From Eretmocerus hayati (taxonomy: Eukaryota > Arthropoda > Insecta > Hymenoptera > Aphelinidae): a DNA stretch of 64,000 nucleotides. Positions 1 through 14,307 of this stretch are shown here, in pieces (position 1 is the stretch's first letter; every line of letters starts with the position of its first letter). The stretch lies in NCBI GenBank assembly GCA_029851415.1, contig CM056742.1, positions 147,751,121 through 147,815,120 of the forward strand. The letters run 5' to 3'. The notes below the pieces were generated by a model. That model saw nothing but the letters and a program-made list of their open reading frames with translations. It did not search any database and was not told where the DNA came from. The position numbers were made by a program, and so were the translations under genes.

Positions 1-2669
1 ACCTGTGAAAGCCACCGAAGTGAGTTGAGTTAATGCTCAAATTTCTAGTACTATTTTGAGAAAAAAACACTACTATATTATCGTTTTCCCAAAACATTCA
101 TCAAAAAATTATTGGAAGCATAAAACTTGATTTATTCCATTGACGTGTATCTAGCGAATCCCGTCAGAACCACACAATTCTGTAAATTCAGCTCCTGATG
201 AATATATATGCATGTTTTTATACCAGAAGCACCCCCAAAGAAAATGAAAGATAGGAAATGAGAAACACAGACAGATGAGAAAGACACGGTGGTTCTGATA
301 ATATGCGGGATACGAGAATAAGCCAACACAGCTTCCGTCGATCATCAATTTGTATAACTCTCTTCCTCTCTCTTCTATACTATGACTAATGTCACTGTCG
401 TACACTCTCTGCTCCGTGTTACAATATTATGTCTTGGGTGTGGTGTACTAATACACTCCGCCAACGCACTGATTGTCTATGCAAATTGACATAGTTTTCT
501 CTCTCATTCCATCATAATAACTTCCGCATTTTCCTCTTATCATCATTCCTCGTTCGACTTGAATCTGAGGGGAAAAAATGGCACAGCACATTATACCTTG
601 GCACTTCAAAAAAAAAAAAAAAAAAGTTTGAAGTCTCGGTACACTTGGCAAGTCCATTATTTCCTCTCCAAATCAACTTTTCTCCCATTTATTTCATCCA
701 AACCAATCTTCTAAGACAGAGAAAGAAAAATACCAGACTTGGTCAGTGCTAATTTTTCACTATCCAAAGTTTTTCTTCGACTTTCCATCGTTTCTAATTT
801 TCTCGCGCTCAACAGCTCTATAATAGGACTTTCTTTCATTTTATACGCCCTTTCCGTTACCTCTCTATATGTATGTATATAGAAGTAGTACTATTCCCAA
901 GACCTTTTTCGACCTTTCATTCCTTCTCTTCCTATATATCCTTCTCCAAATGCCACTGGTATGTATTTTACGAAAAGCCGATGCTGCTACGAGCAAATAT
1001 ACCCTTTACTTTGCACGTTGCAGAGCCGAGTCCCTTAGAGACTAGCTCTTCTCTATATACTCTACTCTCGTGCCACGCCTACGCCTTTACTTATATACGT
1101 CCTCTTTTGGTGTATATGTCGTCTCTGACTTCCGGTGCACTACACATCACTGCAGTTTTCTGAGATTTTGCGATGAGTTTCCCTCTTATATCTATCTGGT
1201 TTGACTTCCTATCTCGTCTCTATAATATAGGTAAAAAAAGGAACCTGGGAAGTAGTTATTCTGACACGCAAAGCTCTTTTGCGAATTGATTTTAACACTC
1301 TGAGAGGAATCCGTCATATATACACAACGATGTATGTGGTATATAATATAATGATATGTAAAATGTCAAGCGACTCGTGTGTAATGCGTTTTTTTACTGA
1401 GAAATACTGAGAATTTTATATGTGTAGATATGTTTTGGTTATAACAGTTGGATGTTGCGAAATTGCAAGATATAGTGGCGAATGGTATGAGTGTATATTC
1501 GAAACTGAGATAGAGCTGTAAACGTTTTATGGAACGTCTTCGTATATGGCAGTCGGTTCCAAGGGAGAAGGGAATCAAGTCGCCTCAAAAGATCAGTTTG
1601 AAAATGAGTTTTGAGCTTTTGAGTGGCCGCTTTGGGACCTTTTCTCACTAATACAAGTATCTGCTGATGCTTTCTCTGTTCCTGGATGGCGTGTCAAGAG
1701 AGAGAGGAAGAAGTCCATAAATGTCGCGAAGAGTTTGCGAGGCGACGCTCTACTTTTGTGACGAAGAATAAAGGAGGAGAAAATGAAAAAAATTACACGA
1801 TTACACGAAGAGATTGCTGAGGAAAATTAGAAAAAAGCTTTCTGACGCAGGAAAATATCATCTCTTGTCTTTTCGTCTCAGCCAACTACATTGTTCAACT
1901 CATTATCTTCTTGAATAATTCGCTTTTCGTGAACCTTCGAAAACAAAGCTCTTCTGCTCAAACTCGAGCTCGGGCTACTTTTCGTTCTCGCGCGCTTGCT
2001 CATCTCCTTGCATGCGGGAAAAGTTTGAAATGCGCCTCAAGAATATCGAACTAACCGAGGACACGAAAGAATCAAATTCATCTTAGGAAGATAGTGATTA
2101 CCATTTGAGAGAAGTTTGCTTTGAGAGCTTTGTTCTTGCTTGAGAATTCATTGATATTCATGATGCGGGACTACCGGGATTTCCAAACTATTTGACTTAT
2201 AAAGTTTTGACAAACATTCTTTGATAGAGAATTTACCGTTTTCAGATCCATTCTAATATTTCAACCAAACGAGCAACTATACGTACGAAGATATATTTTG
2301 ATCAAATGGATAAAGATTGTTGAATTGGAAAATTTGATTGATCAAGACTCATTTCCACAAACATTTCTAATTCAACTGTAACCTAATTAATAACCAACTT
2401 TGTTATCTATTCACGCACCGAGTCATTTCTCATTATGATGAGTTTCTTCGATGGCATTATTAGGTCAGATATACCATTGATTCTATATCGCCATGGTTGC
2501 TATATTTAAATTTCCTGAAGAGGACAAATGTGTGCAAACAACCTCAAACACGAAACACAATTCTCTCTTAAAGAATTCGAGTGATAACGGTTGCAAGCCG
2601 CCTTCGCCAGGTTGCGATCTCTTGACTCGCTTGGAGTGAAATTTTCACTCGTAACGAGTGAAATCCACC
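1..2669. other. No gene recognised
   Basis: AT-rich, pyrimidine-tract-rich sequence with short chance ORFs only. It could be an intergenic region or a 5' intron of tty, since the first coding exon has a splice acceptor. I see no RNA gene. Confidence 0.5.
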
Positions 2670-3055
2670 AAGGCAATGCGGTCACCGTGCACGCTGAAAG
2701 TTATTCGCACTTTTGTCCGATACTCTTGCGATTCCGACTAAACGAGGAGAAGACGAAATACTTATTATCATCTAACTTGAGCTCGTCTTCTCGTCGTTTA
2801 GCTCAAATCGCAAGAGAATCGGATAAATGTGAGAATTACAATGTGCCTGTATTATAGGTTAGGAGGTGCCTGCGCTCGAGTTATTCCCACTTTTCTCCGA
2901 TATTCTTGCGATTTGAGCTAATCGACGAGAAGACGAACTCAAGTTAGATGATGATAAGTATTTGCCTTCTCCTCGTTTAGTCCAAATAGCAAGTGTATCG
3001 GACAAAAGTGCGAATAACTTTTAGCGTGCACGGTGCACGGTGACCGCATCGTCTT
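2670..3055. mobile_element. Palindromic MITE, copy 1 (386 bp)
   Basis: The ends are inverted repeats: left AAGGCAATGCGGTCACCGTG, right the complement ending GGTGACCGCATCGTCTT. The inner arms also mirror each other (TTATTCGCACTTTTGTCCGA and its complement near 2990-3025), giving a hairpin with a second inverted repeat inside. A relative of identical length, 386 bp, lies at 43577-43962. No ORF; non-autonomous. Confidence 0.8.
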
Positions 3056-6000
3056 AAATCTTCATTCGAATTCATTTAGACAGTCAGGTATAAAGACTTG
3101 TGAAACGGATTAATAAGTATGTATAACAATCCCCTATATGAGTACGTTGTTGATGATTTTTAAAAGGAGAAAAATATGTTTGTTTGACAGAAACCTGTGC
3201 GACATTCGAATGGCTGCCGTGTATTGTTCATTCTTGTTTGTTATCAGATATACGTTTGAGCATGATGGAAAATTCAGATCGATCAATCAGCTCCGATTGC
3301 AAAATGAATACGTTATTGTTGTTCAATGCGAACTGAATATCACAGAAAACTAGAAATAACAACGAGGATAACAACCTATCCTCCAATATTATTCCCTGAT
3401 GAATGGAGTGCGTGGTCGTCAATATAATACAAGACTGTTCTCATTGTAGACTAAATCAAATACTTGAGTCAGAAAGTATCAGCATCTCAATTCTGATATC
3501 TTTATATAATTTCTAAAAAAACTGCGCCTTTGGGTGGAAAGTCCGTCCAAACTAAACATACAATTCAGCAAATCATCGACTCTTGAACCAATATCAAACA
3601 ATCGACACACAGCCCGAGGCATTCAGAATTTATTCAACCTTTGTACCGTTATAGAACATCTTATCAAAAGCATAGAAAACTCTATACTCTTTCACTATGA
3701 TCCGAAGAAAAAGAGGGTACTAAAAGCTTGCCGTCGTTGTCACGTCATCATCATGCCTTCTCCAATAGACTGCAGAAAACGTCCATGCACTTCAACACCA
3801 TAAAATTCTCCTATCTATTTTGCAGACTTTCTCTCTCATATCATCGCCCATATAGCTCATCTTCACATCTCATGTCCTTTGGGGGCCCGTTCCTTTTCAG
3901 CCTTCAATTCCCATTCTCCCATTATAAGTGTACGGATGTAACGTAACGGGCATACATATATATAACAACGTATACATATTCTTTACTCATACACATTGAC
4001 TTAGCATGCGTACTTATAAATACGCGTATACTCGTCTGAGATTATCTTGCGCGTGAAGAGGTCTGCTAGACATTTATAACCTCTCCAGTACCTTTGGAAA
4101 GATCATGCGCGTGATACAATCCAAGCACAGATCCAAGTGCATTATGCATCAATGTTCGTGTATGTGTGTGATACACTCACATATAATACGTGTTCTGGAG
4201 CTTTTGCAAGAGCAGAAGCTACTTTTCCAATATATTATATTGTACGTAGTTGAAGAGTAAGTAGTACACAGCAAGATAGCCATACAGTAAAATTGCTGAG
4301 GCTCTGCAATGCTTGGTCTGCATCAGTTGGGTTATTGACACTGGGCGTAAAATGGGGATTTACATGTTTGGACTTTGAACGCTTGTGCGTGCCTCTAGAA
4401 GAAGCCTTTACCTTTTCTTCTTACTCTTGATTCTCTTTTTTTTCTTGGTTACCCCCCTGGTGTATTATATCGCCCAAGTTTACTGTATTCTCTTCTTTCG
4501 TGGCAATGTAAGCACGAAGAAAAAGAAGAAGAAGAGGTTCTTGAGTAGTATTGTATATGTAACGGATGTGCGAGTACGCACGCAAAACGGAGCTTTTAGC
4601 AGCTGGCTCATTTGCATTTTATTTTTTGGGCCCGCATCATCCATTGACCCTGATTGCGATTCTCTTTTTCTTCATGATTGACTTTCGATTTACTCACTCT
4701 TCGTCTTTTCATGGTTTCCAGAGTACGACTGAGCATGTTGTGTGGGATAAATGGACTTTGTTAAACTATTTGTAAATTTCAAACTGTAAACGTACAATTA
4801 GATTCAAGGAGCAAAGAAGAAGTACTAGTCGTTATTCAAAAGACATTGAAAAATTCTTCTTCGAGACATAGAGCAGCAGTTCTCTGGAAAACGTGATTAA
4901 AGTTTTTCATGAGACATCTTCTCCAGCTGCTCCCCATCTTCTCTTCAAGGAGATTATACCCTCAACTGGTACTTATTCCAGAGCATACTTTTTGTCAGAT
5001 TCGTGCCTTTCTCTTACTTCTTCCATCTCTCACTGTTCTGGATAAGATCATATTTCCGCTCTACGGATCGTTTTCATGATGAATCTCTTGAGCTAAATTC
5101 ATCCATGCTTTAGAGATGACCTCTTTCATGAATTACAAAAACTTTGACGAATTAGTGTTCTTACAATACTCAAAACACACAGAATATAATGTAGAATATT
5201 ATCATTGTGACCGTTGTCTCCATTTGTACTCCTGAATCTATAAGAGAACAGTGCCATAATGTGTGAGATGACGATTCACCAAAGAAAATTCAATTACCCA
5301 GCTCTCAAAAACAAGAAAATTGTTAAACAGTAGAAATCTCGGGAAATTTTCCAATATGTCTTGTGGCAAACATCCCTTATTTCATAGTCATACAGCAAGA
5401 CAGTGGCGAAATCGATGTATCCATGTAAAAACGAGAGAGCACCCAACCAAGTACCGAGTATATAACGAAACATACACGTACGTGTCTATAACGAAAAAGA
5501 GAGAATCCATCCAAGAGCGGTAGTACCTAACTATCAAATTGCAAACTTTAGTCGTCCTATGGAGCTTTCGTTATAAGTATACATATCTGTCGATACATGA
5601 GATACCTCTAAACTTATACTGCCTCGTCCAGTAGACTCTGTAAGGAGCGGTCGAGCATGAAAGTAAGAATCATTAGACGACCCTGTTATATATAATGGTT
5701 TAACATGTACTCATGCATATCATAGATAAGTACTTACCAGGATATCTGCGGTAAAGATGAAAAAACTCGTATTCAAGCTACATGGTTACTTTTAATCTAG
5801 AATTTTTCATTGTTTTTGGCTTGCATCAGTTGTTCTCTATATTTATGCTTTCTTGGTAAGGTTCGTAATTATTCTTCTCTCGGTGCTTTTTCAATGAGAG
5901 AGATCATCAGGATCTATTCTTCAAAGATTCATGCTTTTCCGGATATTTTTCTGTAAGCTAACTTTCAATGTCAATGTTGCAAAATAGAAGAGTCATTAAT

Positions 6001-7190
6001 TGAGAACCGTTTCCTTTTCATTTCATTTTTCTCGTATTCATCTATACTAATCCTCATTAGCTGGTTTTCTAAACGAAATGACTGCTTCTAAAACCAGGTC
6101 ATAGTTATCGAAATTTCAGTAAAAATATATCTCTATGAAAAACACTCTGCCCTCATGCTGCGTATGTCGATAAGATTTTGGATCCAGTTCTCATGTACGT
6201 ACTGAGAGCGAGTATGAAATTCCCACGAATCACTTATCAGCAGAATGTTATCAAAAATATCAATCATCTTAAAATGTGTTTTTTCTTCTTTTTCTTTTTG
6301 GACAGATAGTTTGAAGGCAATTTACGAGGCGTATAATCATTCTGCAAGAGAATTTATCAGCAATCTCGTAAAATAAGTATCTAACTTGTGTCTTGTGCAA
6401 TGTGTTCTCCGTCAATCTAACTATCTAATTGCTATGGCGAGTTAACACGCCTGGCATATATTAGAGAGCATTTGCCGCATGTTCATTAGCTACACCTTCT
6501 CCTCCCAGACACTACTTGGAAAAAAATTGTTTGAGTGTATATGTAGATATCACAAGCACCAAATTAAAAGAAGTGATAGAAAATTATTACCGACATTGAT
6601 ATGATTCCAATCCATCATACATCTCATGTCACATTATTGATCAAGTTATTTCGACGCTCATAAGTCTTTGAATCTGGCCATCGCCAGATTTTGCTCTCTT
6701 CATTACCAGATATAATATTGGAAAAATCGTTCTCTGATGCATTAACGTTTGTCAAAATTATTAGGTCACAGTCTATCTCTTGGTTCTGAAACAACATGAA
6801 CTACAAAATCATACCAGGATAACAAAAGGGAAAATCTTGAGAAGTTGCTGTATTGTATTATACTCGTGATGCAATGGATATGATTTATGATACATATAAC
6901 GTGTACGTGCACAAGACGGTTCTCTGCACAGCCTTCTCTTATCCGCAATCCAAGCTCTCTTTGTCCAATTCACCTTTCGTTCCTATTTGGTCACGTGGGC
7001 ATAACAGTCCCAATACACGTATCGATAATATTGAAGCAGATCAAAATCGCAATGCCTCTGAATAATTTTTTCTCCTCCTACGTATCTGATAAGCATTTAA
7101 TGTAATTTTTGCCATCTTAAAATAGCTTTAATATTGTTTCTTTTTAACATGCTCTACGGCCCATATTATTTTTGATCCATTGAGTATTGG
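3056..7190. other. No gene recognised
   Basis: AT-rich sequence with only short uninformative ORFs. The 98-codon + strand frame at 4385-4681 is Leu/Phe/Lys-biased low-complexity sequence and not convincing. Confidence 0.5.
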
Positions 7191-7290
7191 GATAATCACG
7201 AGGATGCGAGGAATAGGTTGCACCTCTGTGTATTAGTCTGTAAATTTTTATAGAACTGTAAGTAAAAGTCGATGAGCTGTGTGCAAAGTA
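7191..7290. repeat. Dispersed repeat, copy shared with window end
   Basis: The stretch from gataatcacgaggatgcga to gtgcaaagta aligns over its whole length with 63901-64000, including the shared piece agtaaaagtcga near the right end. It is a diverged dispersed repeat of unknown class. Confidence 0.7.
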
Positions 7291-8717
7291 CTTTTCCTAC
7301 CTGCAGTAATCAAAAAATGTTGTAAGCATCACTTGTTCACGAAAGCGTACATCAGAGATATGAAAAATATTTCAGTCTAATACGGTCAAAAGTTAGAAGG
7401 AAATGGAAAAGAATTCTATTTTGATACACACGGAAAATTCCAATACTAATTTGAGCTTTTGAAAGTGGACGATACGCATTTGCCTATTAGAAATTGTGAT
7501 GACATCCAAGTATAATTCGACTGCAGTAAGTTTCTAGTCGTTGTCATATCTGTATCGCCATCAACTTCATCCAGGCTAATGTACTCACGGATCATTGAGT
7601 CGAGCATAATGCGTTATTGAGTACGGTGTGCAGATACGAGACTAGCGATTGCGCAAATTAACACGGGTTATATCTCATATCGTCAGCAATATACTTATCA
7701 TAATCGTATCAACTCAATTTGCATGGCGTGACGAGGGCTAAAGTTGACGTGCCTTGATATCTCTGTCTCTTCCCCTCTCCTACTCTAATTCCCTCGATGA
7801 ACAACAAAATAACCCTTGTCACGTGCCTCTTTTCCGTGTTACCCTGGAGAAGCCTTTGTTTATTTCCTTTCTTCGATTTGCCAGGTATCAAATTTTGTGG
7901 GTCTATCAAAGAGACTGACACGATCATCTCAGAATATTCCAGCGATCGTACCCAGATCCATATATAAGTGATTACGTTTGTATTTTCCACTGCAATAATT
8001 AAATAGAAGGGAGGTAAATACTCAAGTGTCAACATTTGACAACTTTTTTAAAAAAATTTTATCCGATTGTTTGAAACTTGAGTTGATTTAACTAAAGTCC
8101 CATTCTATCCAATTAATTTTTTTTTAAAAAGTACCCAACATGGTAATGATATTTCCAGTCTTATCACGTGGCGCATATGCTATACCTCAGTTTTTATCAA
8201 AGTTCATGATATGCTTACTGCTGATTAATTGGCTACTGTACAATTTTCACAGTCTACTGACGAATACTCGCACTACGTAATCTTCTTCGTTCTGTATTAT
8301 AATTTTTAAAAATGAATCATTCTTGATTTTTGGGATCAAGACGAATGGTAGTTCCATTGATGGTATATTGAACTGTCAGAGTTCGGGAATCGGTTAAAAC
8401 TTGCAAGATGCCATTCATTGTAGCAAAGGCGTTTGAAGTATAAAAAATGTTTCATGAAGAGAACATATTTTGACCAATGATCGTGTTTATTTTGCAAATG
8501 GATTATATACTTTTCTACCTCGCTCACAATATTAACATCTTGAATTTGTCGATAAATTTCTCTAGTGTATCCAAAAATCACAAAATTTTGATACATAAGC
8601 TATTCCAGACACCAAAAAAATACTTCTGATGTAACAACCACCAAATCTTGATGAAGAGCTTTTCTTCTTCTCCCACTCGTGCTCGCGAACTCACTACTCT
8701 TTTTTTGCCTGACTTTG
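7291..8717. other. No gene recognised
   Basis: Only chance ORFs on the minus strand (up to 108 codons at 7709-8035), with no recognisable domain. Confidence 0.5.
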
Positions 8718-10203
8718 CCCAGCTAGCATTTAGATGGCAAATTAACGTTCTAAGAACGTTCCGCTGAAAAGATGGCACTAATAATGGACGTCCCTTTGGA
8801 CGTTCCAATGATTGCCATTAGAACGTTCAACTTTCAATCTTTTGCCATTATTGGAACATGCAAAGGAACGTCCAAAGAACGTCCATCAGAAGACACGGGA
8901 GACGTCCAAAAGACATCCAATGGACGTAATTTGGACATCTCAAAAATTTCCATGAGACACATAACGAGAAAGCAAAAGTGCATAAAAAGAATATATATTT
9001 GTAATGAAATACTTGTTTTAATGATTGCAATTGAATTTTATATCATGCGTAATTTATTCGATTCATTTATATTCAATTTATGCTAAGAAAATTTTTTACC
9101 TTTGCCGGGATTTGAACCTCGTCCCTATGGATTACAAGTCTTTGCCCTTGTCCACTCGGCTAAACCTTATGTGTCGCGTGGTGATCTTAACTGTCTATTT
9201 GACTCTCGGATGAGCAAAAACATTATCTTTAGTCAAATTTGACTAGTTTTAGCCATACGGTTCTTGAACAATCGCGTTACAAAATTAATACAAAAATATT
9301 ACATCAAGATTTAGCGAGTCACAAGCAGTAGAACCTCCGAACAATCTGAAAGATGATTTCTTTCAAAACCTGGAATTTCCATCTAAACAAAATAAATGTT
9401 GGGGGGATGCTCACTCGCAAAGGGAATTTTTTTTTATGCGAAATTTCATGTGAAATAAAATGCGTAAGTAAGTATTTCAAGCAAATTTGGAGCTGACTCT
9501 TCATTTTAACTCTCATAATGAAAAATAAGTCATTGGACATTATTTTCATGAGTTCGAAATTCATTCAATTTCAATATTCCGCCGAATTGTTTATAATATT
9601 TTATGTAACATCCACATACTAATTATCAATATTGCTGACGCCTAATAGGCATTTACTTTACGATCAGTGACGTTCGCAATCGGTTTGATTGTCACAATAG
9701 GAACGTCCATAAGACGTTCTTATTGTGGTTCAGTATCACGTTTCAAGGGACATTCCGGTGCTTTTCAGATCGGGATGTCCTCCTATGGCACGTAAACGGA
9801 ACATTAGAAAAGGGACATCTTTAGGCGACGGTTTGGACATGCGTTTGAGGTTATGTTCACCTCGTCCAAAATCACAAGTCCTTGGATGTCCTTTGAACGT
9901 TCCATACTCAGTGCTCCCTTGGGCCCGGATGTCCTTCGACGGTACGTGAACGAGACATCGAAGAAGGGACATTTTTTGGCGGTGGACTGGACATGCGTTT
10001 GGAGGTTAAGTTCCCCACGTTTCAAAGGCATGACCCTGCACGTCCTCTGGACGTTCTATTAGCAGACAACGATCAGAAATTCCTCGAATTCATTCTAAGG
10101 ACGTTTTTAAGTCGACAATTGGTCATCCCAAGCGGACGTTCCAGTACATTGCCAATATTGGAACGTCCCATGTCCCTAACGATCTCGAGCGATGCTAGCT
10201 GGG
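8718..10203. mobile_element. 1.49-kb TIR element built of GGACGT/ACGTCC motifs
   Basis: Bounded by CCCAGCTAGCAT (8718) and its complement ATGCTAGCTGGG (10192-10203). Both subterminal zones (8745-8940 and 9690-10175) are crowded with GGACGTTC, GGACGTCC and GGACAT-type motifs in both orientations, easily more than fifteen in total. The middle is plain AT-rich sequence with a tRNA-like segment. There is no transposase ORF, so it would be non-autonomous. The superfamily cannot be named. Confidence 0.7.
9104..9172 (-). repeat. tRNA-Ser-like SINE head (degenerate)
   Basis: On the minus strand it reads GGTTTAGCCGAGTGGACAAG (A-box region) and GGTTCAAATCCCGGC (B box). The anticodon stem does not pair well, so it is not a working tRNA. 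It lies inside the GGACGT element. Confidence 0.5.
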
Positions 10204-10751
10204 TGTATTTCTGAAGAACCGAGAAGCACATGGAGTAGAAAATCGGAGCAACGACTGACACAGTGGCCTCACTTATGAATAATTCATGCAGTTTTAGATT
10301 TATGCACAAAACAGGGCTTCCATACTTGAGTCAACCATTTGAGCTTTTCGATCTATCTCGATTGCAAGTCGAAAATGAATCTTGAAACTCCTGTAAACTG
10401 AAGATGAAATGATACTTCCTGTGAATTGCGTCTTCATCTTCATGCATATATACTTACTTCTATTGAAGCAACTGAATAAAATGCTTATAGAGATTAGTTG
10501 AAAGAAACTTGAACTTTGCGAAAATAAGCAGTGCAACCAACTCTGACTAATGGATGAATTCACCCACTCACTATCCCCCCCCCCCACTCCCTTCCCCCCA
10601 TAGAAGTCGATTTTCTAGTTTAAATTTTAAAATATCCTGGCATCGTGAGACTCAGTTATAACCTCACCCTAGAGGCTTGAGCAACCATGTTCATTGAATA
10701 AAATGATGAATTTTCTCCAAATGAACCAATATGAGTAGTTCTGCGGAAACT
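10204..10751. other. No gene recognised
   Basis: AT-rich sequence with a poly-C run near 10568-10582 and only chance ORFs. Confidence 0.5.
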
Positions 10752-10860
10752 TTGATATTTGGGGGTCGATAATATGCCAGCGCTAAATCTCACTCCCGAA
10801 GGTTCTAAGATGTATTTTTCGACTTTTTGAAATATACAAAGTATGAATAAACTCGCTCAC
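10752..10860. repeat. Dispersed repeat shared with 56579-56683
   Basis: Common core: aaatctcactcccgaag, then a variable triplet, then gtatttttcgactttttg. Both copies are preceded by a gtcga.aatatgccag-like stretch and followed by an aactcgc element. Confidence 0.7.
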
Positions 10861-10916
10861 GGATGTAAATTTTCCCACTCATCAGTACCATAAGGATAAC
10901 GTGGAGAGATGCGGTA

Positions 10917-11490
10917 GCGCGGCACGGACCTGACATTTTGACACTAAAATTGATCTCACGGCCAGACGTTTCAAGCAACAGTCTCGGGGTTTGGAGGAGG
11001 TTCATTCGGCCACCAAATACTTTGTAAAAAATTGACTAGGACCTCCGGGGTCATGCGTTTAAGGGTCGCACAGTTGCGCACGGACCTGACATAAAAAAAA
11101 TTTAGCGAAACTAGATTTTGATGAAAAAACTGCTCTGCGAAGTGGGAAAATAAATTTTTTTGATACTTTGGGGCATGGAAAAGTTGCGCCTGACGATTTA
11201 CTTTAAGAATGAATTGGTGCGGAAAAGCCTGGAACGAGACAAATACACTTTTATCGAGGAAAACTGAGGGAGTCAAGTTTTTAGTAAAATTGCGCCACAA
11301 AATGTACGTGCTCGTCTCATGCACGCAAAAAGTAGTCTTTGGGCTCTCATAGCAGTGGGATTTGGTGCTCAATACTATAATATTTGATATATTTGTCCGC
11401 TCGAATCTCAAACGAGCCCCACCGCGATGCTTCACACTCACAAAGGTCGAAATAATGGAAAACCACGCGGCACGGACCTGACATTTTGAC
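10917..11490. repeat. Segment with three CACGGACCTGACA motif copies
   Basis: GCGGCACGGACCTGACATTT occurs at about 10919 and 11467, and GCGCACGGACCTGACAT at 11076-11092, all in the same orientation. The first and third copies share a TTTTGAC extension. A 220-codon minus-strand ORF (10971-11633) spans the area but resembles no family I know. Probably part of a non-autonomous element whose ends I could not place. Confidence 0.55.
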
Positions 11491-11639
11491 CCTCTTTTCG
11501 ATGGTAGTTTTTTTGTATCACCCTGGATCAGAGAACTAAAGATTGCAACAAAAAGAGCACAAGAAAATACATCAAAAATGACTTTTGTAATTGTTTCCTC
11601 AAGCGTTTTTAGGGTTCGTGCAAGCTGGCACACGTTATT

Positions 11640-14307
11640 TCAAAGTTTCCACGGAGGTACTCATATGGTTTCGGATATTCATTTTGAAGTTGAAATGCAT
11701 TAAACTCCATTCTGATCAGCTTTAAAAATTAGAAAGGGAAGAGGAAATCCATGAAGTCTGATTTCTTGTGAAAGTGATTTTCTCTTTCGAAACTATTACT
11801 ATATAGACGGGGTTGGGCGTTATCACTTCATCTTAGTATTCATCTTTCAAAATATCAACGATTTCTTATTGCTCTGACGTTCAGGCACTGAGATTCAGAA
11901 ACTTTGTAGTGAACGGGTCAATGAAGTCAAATATCTTTACCGTGGTTCATCATCCTCTTGTAGCAAAGGCTATCTCTACACGAGAAAATTATGCCCAACT
12001 AATTTGCTTGTCCACCTGAGTTAAAAAGCATTCTTTCCTGATGGATGAATCCTCAGCATTCTTCTTTCACTGATATGATCCACCTAGGGCATTGAATAAA
12101 ATCAGTATCATGTAAACAATCGTATCGAAAATGATCAATCTGTAACTTGGTCAAGATCATCATCAACTTTCGAAGAAAATAGGAATTTATCATTTTGAAC
12201 AGAGTCACTATCGTTTTCATATAAAAAGATCAACTTTCAAGTTTTATTAAACTTCTTATGTCCGTTTTTTGAGATCCGCAAGAATCATAAAACAGCCTCA
12301 TTTGCATAATCTGTTGGTGTTGAATGAACCAGATTACGGGAGAACAATGCAGTCAGCCGTGCAAAATTCATCTGGTCAAGAAGATTCAGTCTCATATTCG
12401 CCTACGCTAAGGCCTTGGGGCTCAAAAAGGAGACAAAAAAAGAAAGAGACTGCATGAGAGAAACTGCAATAGCTGCCTTCCCAAACATTATACATGTACC
12501 TATACCTACATGCACGAGTTTCCGAATACTATAAAGCATTGTGCACATAGAGGTAGTGATTGTACACGGTGATGGAGTGCATGTTGAGAAGAGGAGATCG
12601 CTCAATGGAAAAGAGGACATAACGTGACTGTCCGGCTCATCTTTCTGTCTCTTGAGAAAGAACTTCGTGCATGCATGGCCCGGATCATTTTGTACTTTGC
12701 ACTGCTCTCCAGAACTGTACCTGCATATTGCCAAAGCCAACTAACTCGCTGAAGTTTTTTACTGTCGTTGATACTGCTGTTGCTGTCGCTGACACTAAAC
12801 GAGCTCGCCCTAAGCGAGTCGCGAACATTATAGAATTACCTTGCACCTCTGTTTCTTCACCCTCCAGCTCTACTGTCTGAGTTTTCTTTTTTATTCCTCT
12901 GTTATTGTAGACGCTAGAATGACAAGACTATTCAAAAGTGACGCATAGTGAAGATTTGACTTCTTTTATCATTTTATTTCACGAGGGATTCTTTATGATT
13001 TCCATTGAAGTTTCCAAAACGTGATGAGAATTAATAGTGCATTATTCTCTTGGGTGCGTACGCCCAGTTCAAGCGCTAGGACAGTTGATTTCCCTAGCTT
13101 TGCTCAGGAAATGAGTCCTCCCCGCCCGAGATGGGCCTGCGAGGAAGCAATTATGATTTTTCATCATAAAAACTTTAAGACCGCATTTGAACGCGACATT
13201 TTTAGGTTATTGCTGAAAAAATGATTTTATCGCTTCGAGCCTTCGTCGACGACAGCTTATCTCAGCGAATTCATAAATGGCATGCTGTACCAATCTTCTT
13301 TGGTGTACCAATTGTTGAAGAAATTTCTCGGAAATTTGAAATGACATGCCTGAATCTACAGATATAAATCAATTTCTCAAAGAAAGTTGTCATTTGATTG
13401 TATAAGATATCAATGCAAACTTTCAAATTGATTCAAACCCTAGAAAGAAGAAACTAAATTGAGTAATTAATATTCTGGTTAATTTTATGATATCTTTGAA
13501 ATATGCACATTGATAAAAAAGTTCTGGTCATATTTACTGCGTGATAATTCGTTTATTTATCACGGATTCAAAGATCGTTCAATTAAACTAGCCTACTATT
13601 ATAATAACTATGCTTCCTCCCACTTGAAAAGACCATTGAATACGCGCTAAGCGATTGCAGTTTATGAATTGCCCAGAGGAACGCGTTTCATTTATCTATC
13701 ACGCGAAGCGTTAAATACTTTTCACTCCTCGCGCACTAGAGCCTTTGGCGTCGACCGTTGAAGAGCGATTTCAACAATGGCTCTTTGTTTTACCGTTAAC
13801 TGCTAGACTCTCATTGAGAATGTGCATAAGTTCAGCGGCTGCTGCAATTTAATCTCGAGGCATATGTCAGGGTTTTCCTGAGAAAGGGCATTTTGTTGAT
13901 TGTTTGTGGGATATTGATCTTCACAATAAAATTTCCACTATTTCAATTCCCGTGATTTTGTACGTCTCGACAATTTTCATTATACAAGAGCAGCGAGCGT
14001 CAGTTCATCTAGTATAATCTTCTTCGACGCCATTGACCACCATCCGTATATATAATTATAAAATCCGTTAGCTGCATGGTCTGTGCAACTTTTAGGGTTC
14101 GATCACTATTCAAATTACTAGTCTTATTAGAATATCTTGCCACAAATTATACAAGATATTGATACGGAGTAAAATAATGATCCCTTACCACCTCTTAAAA
14201 ATGATCGAATGGTCTCTCATCCTGGGTTTTGACAATGCCAATATCCTTAATTTTATACCTATGAGGAATATTTTATTAATGATATAATTCTTCTTATCCC
14301 ATTACAG
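11640..14307. other. No gene recognised; probable tty 5' flank or intron
   Basis: No protein-like ORF. The acceptor at 14307 shows that some upstream tty leader exon exists, but it cannot be located by eye. Confidence 0.45.

Noticed and set aside
10971..11633. 220-codon minus-strand ORF, one of the longest in the window
   Set aside because: No domain or family resemblance, and it overlaps repeated CACGGACCTGACA motifs. Its length is possible by chance over 64 kb.
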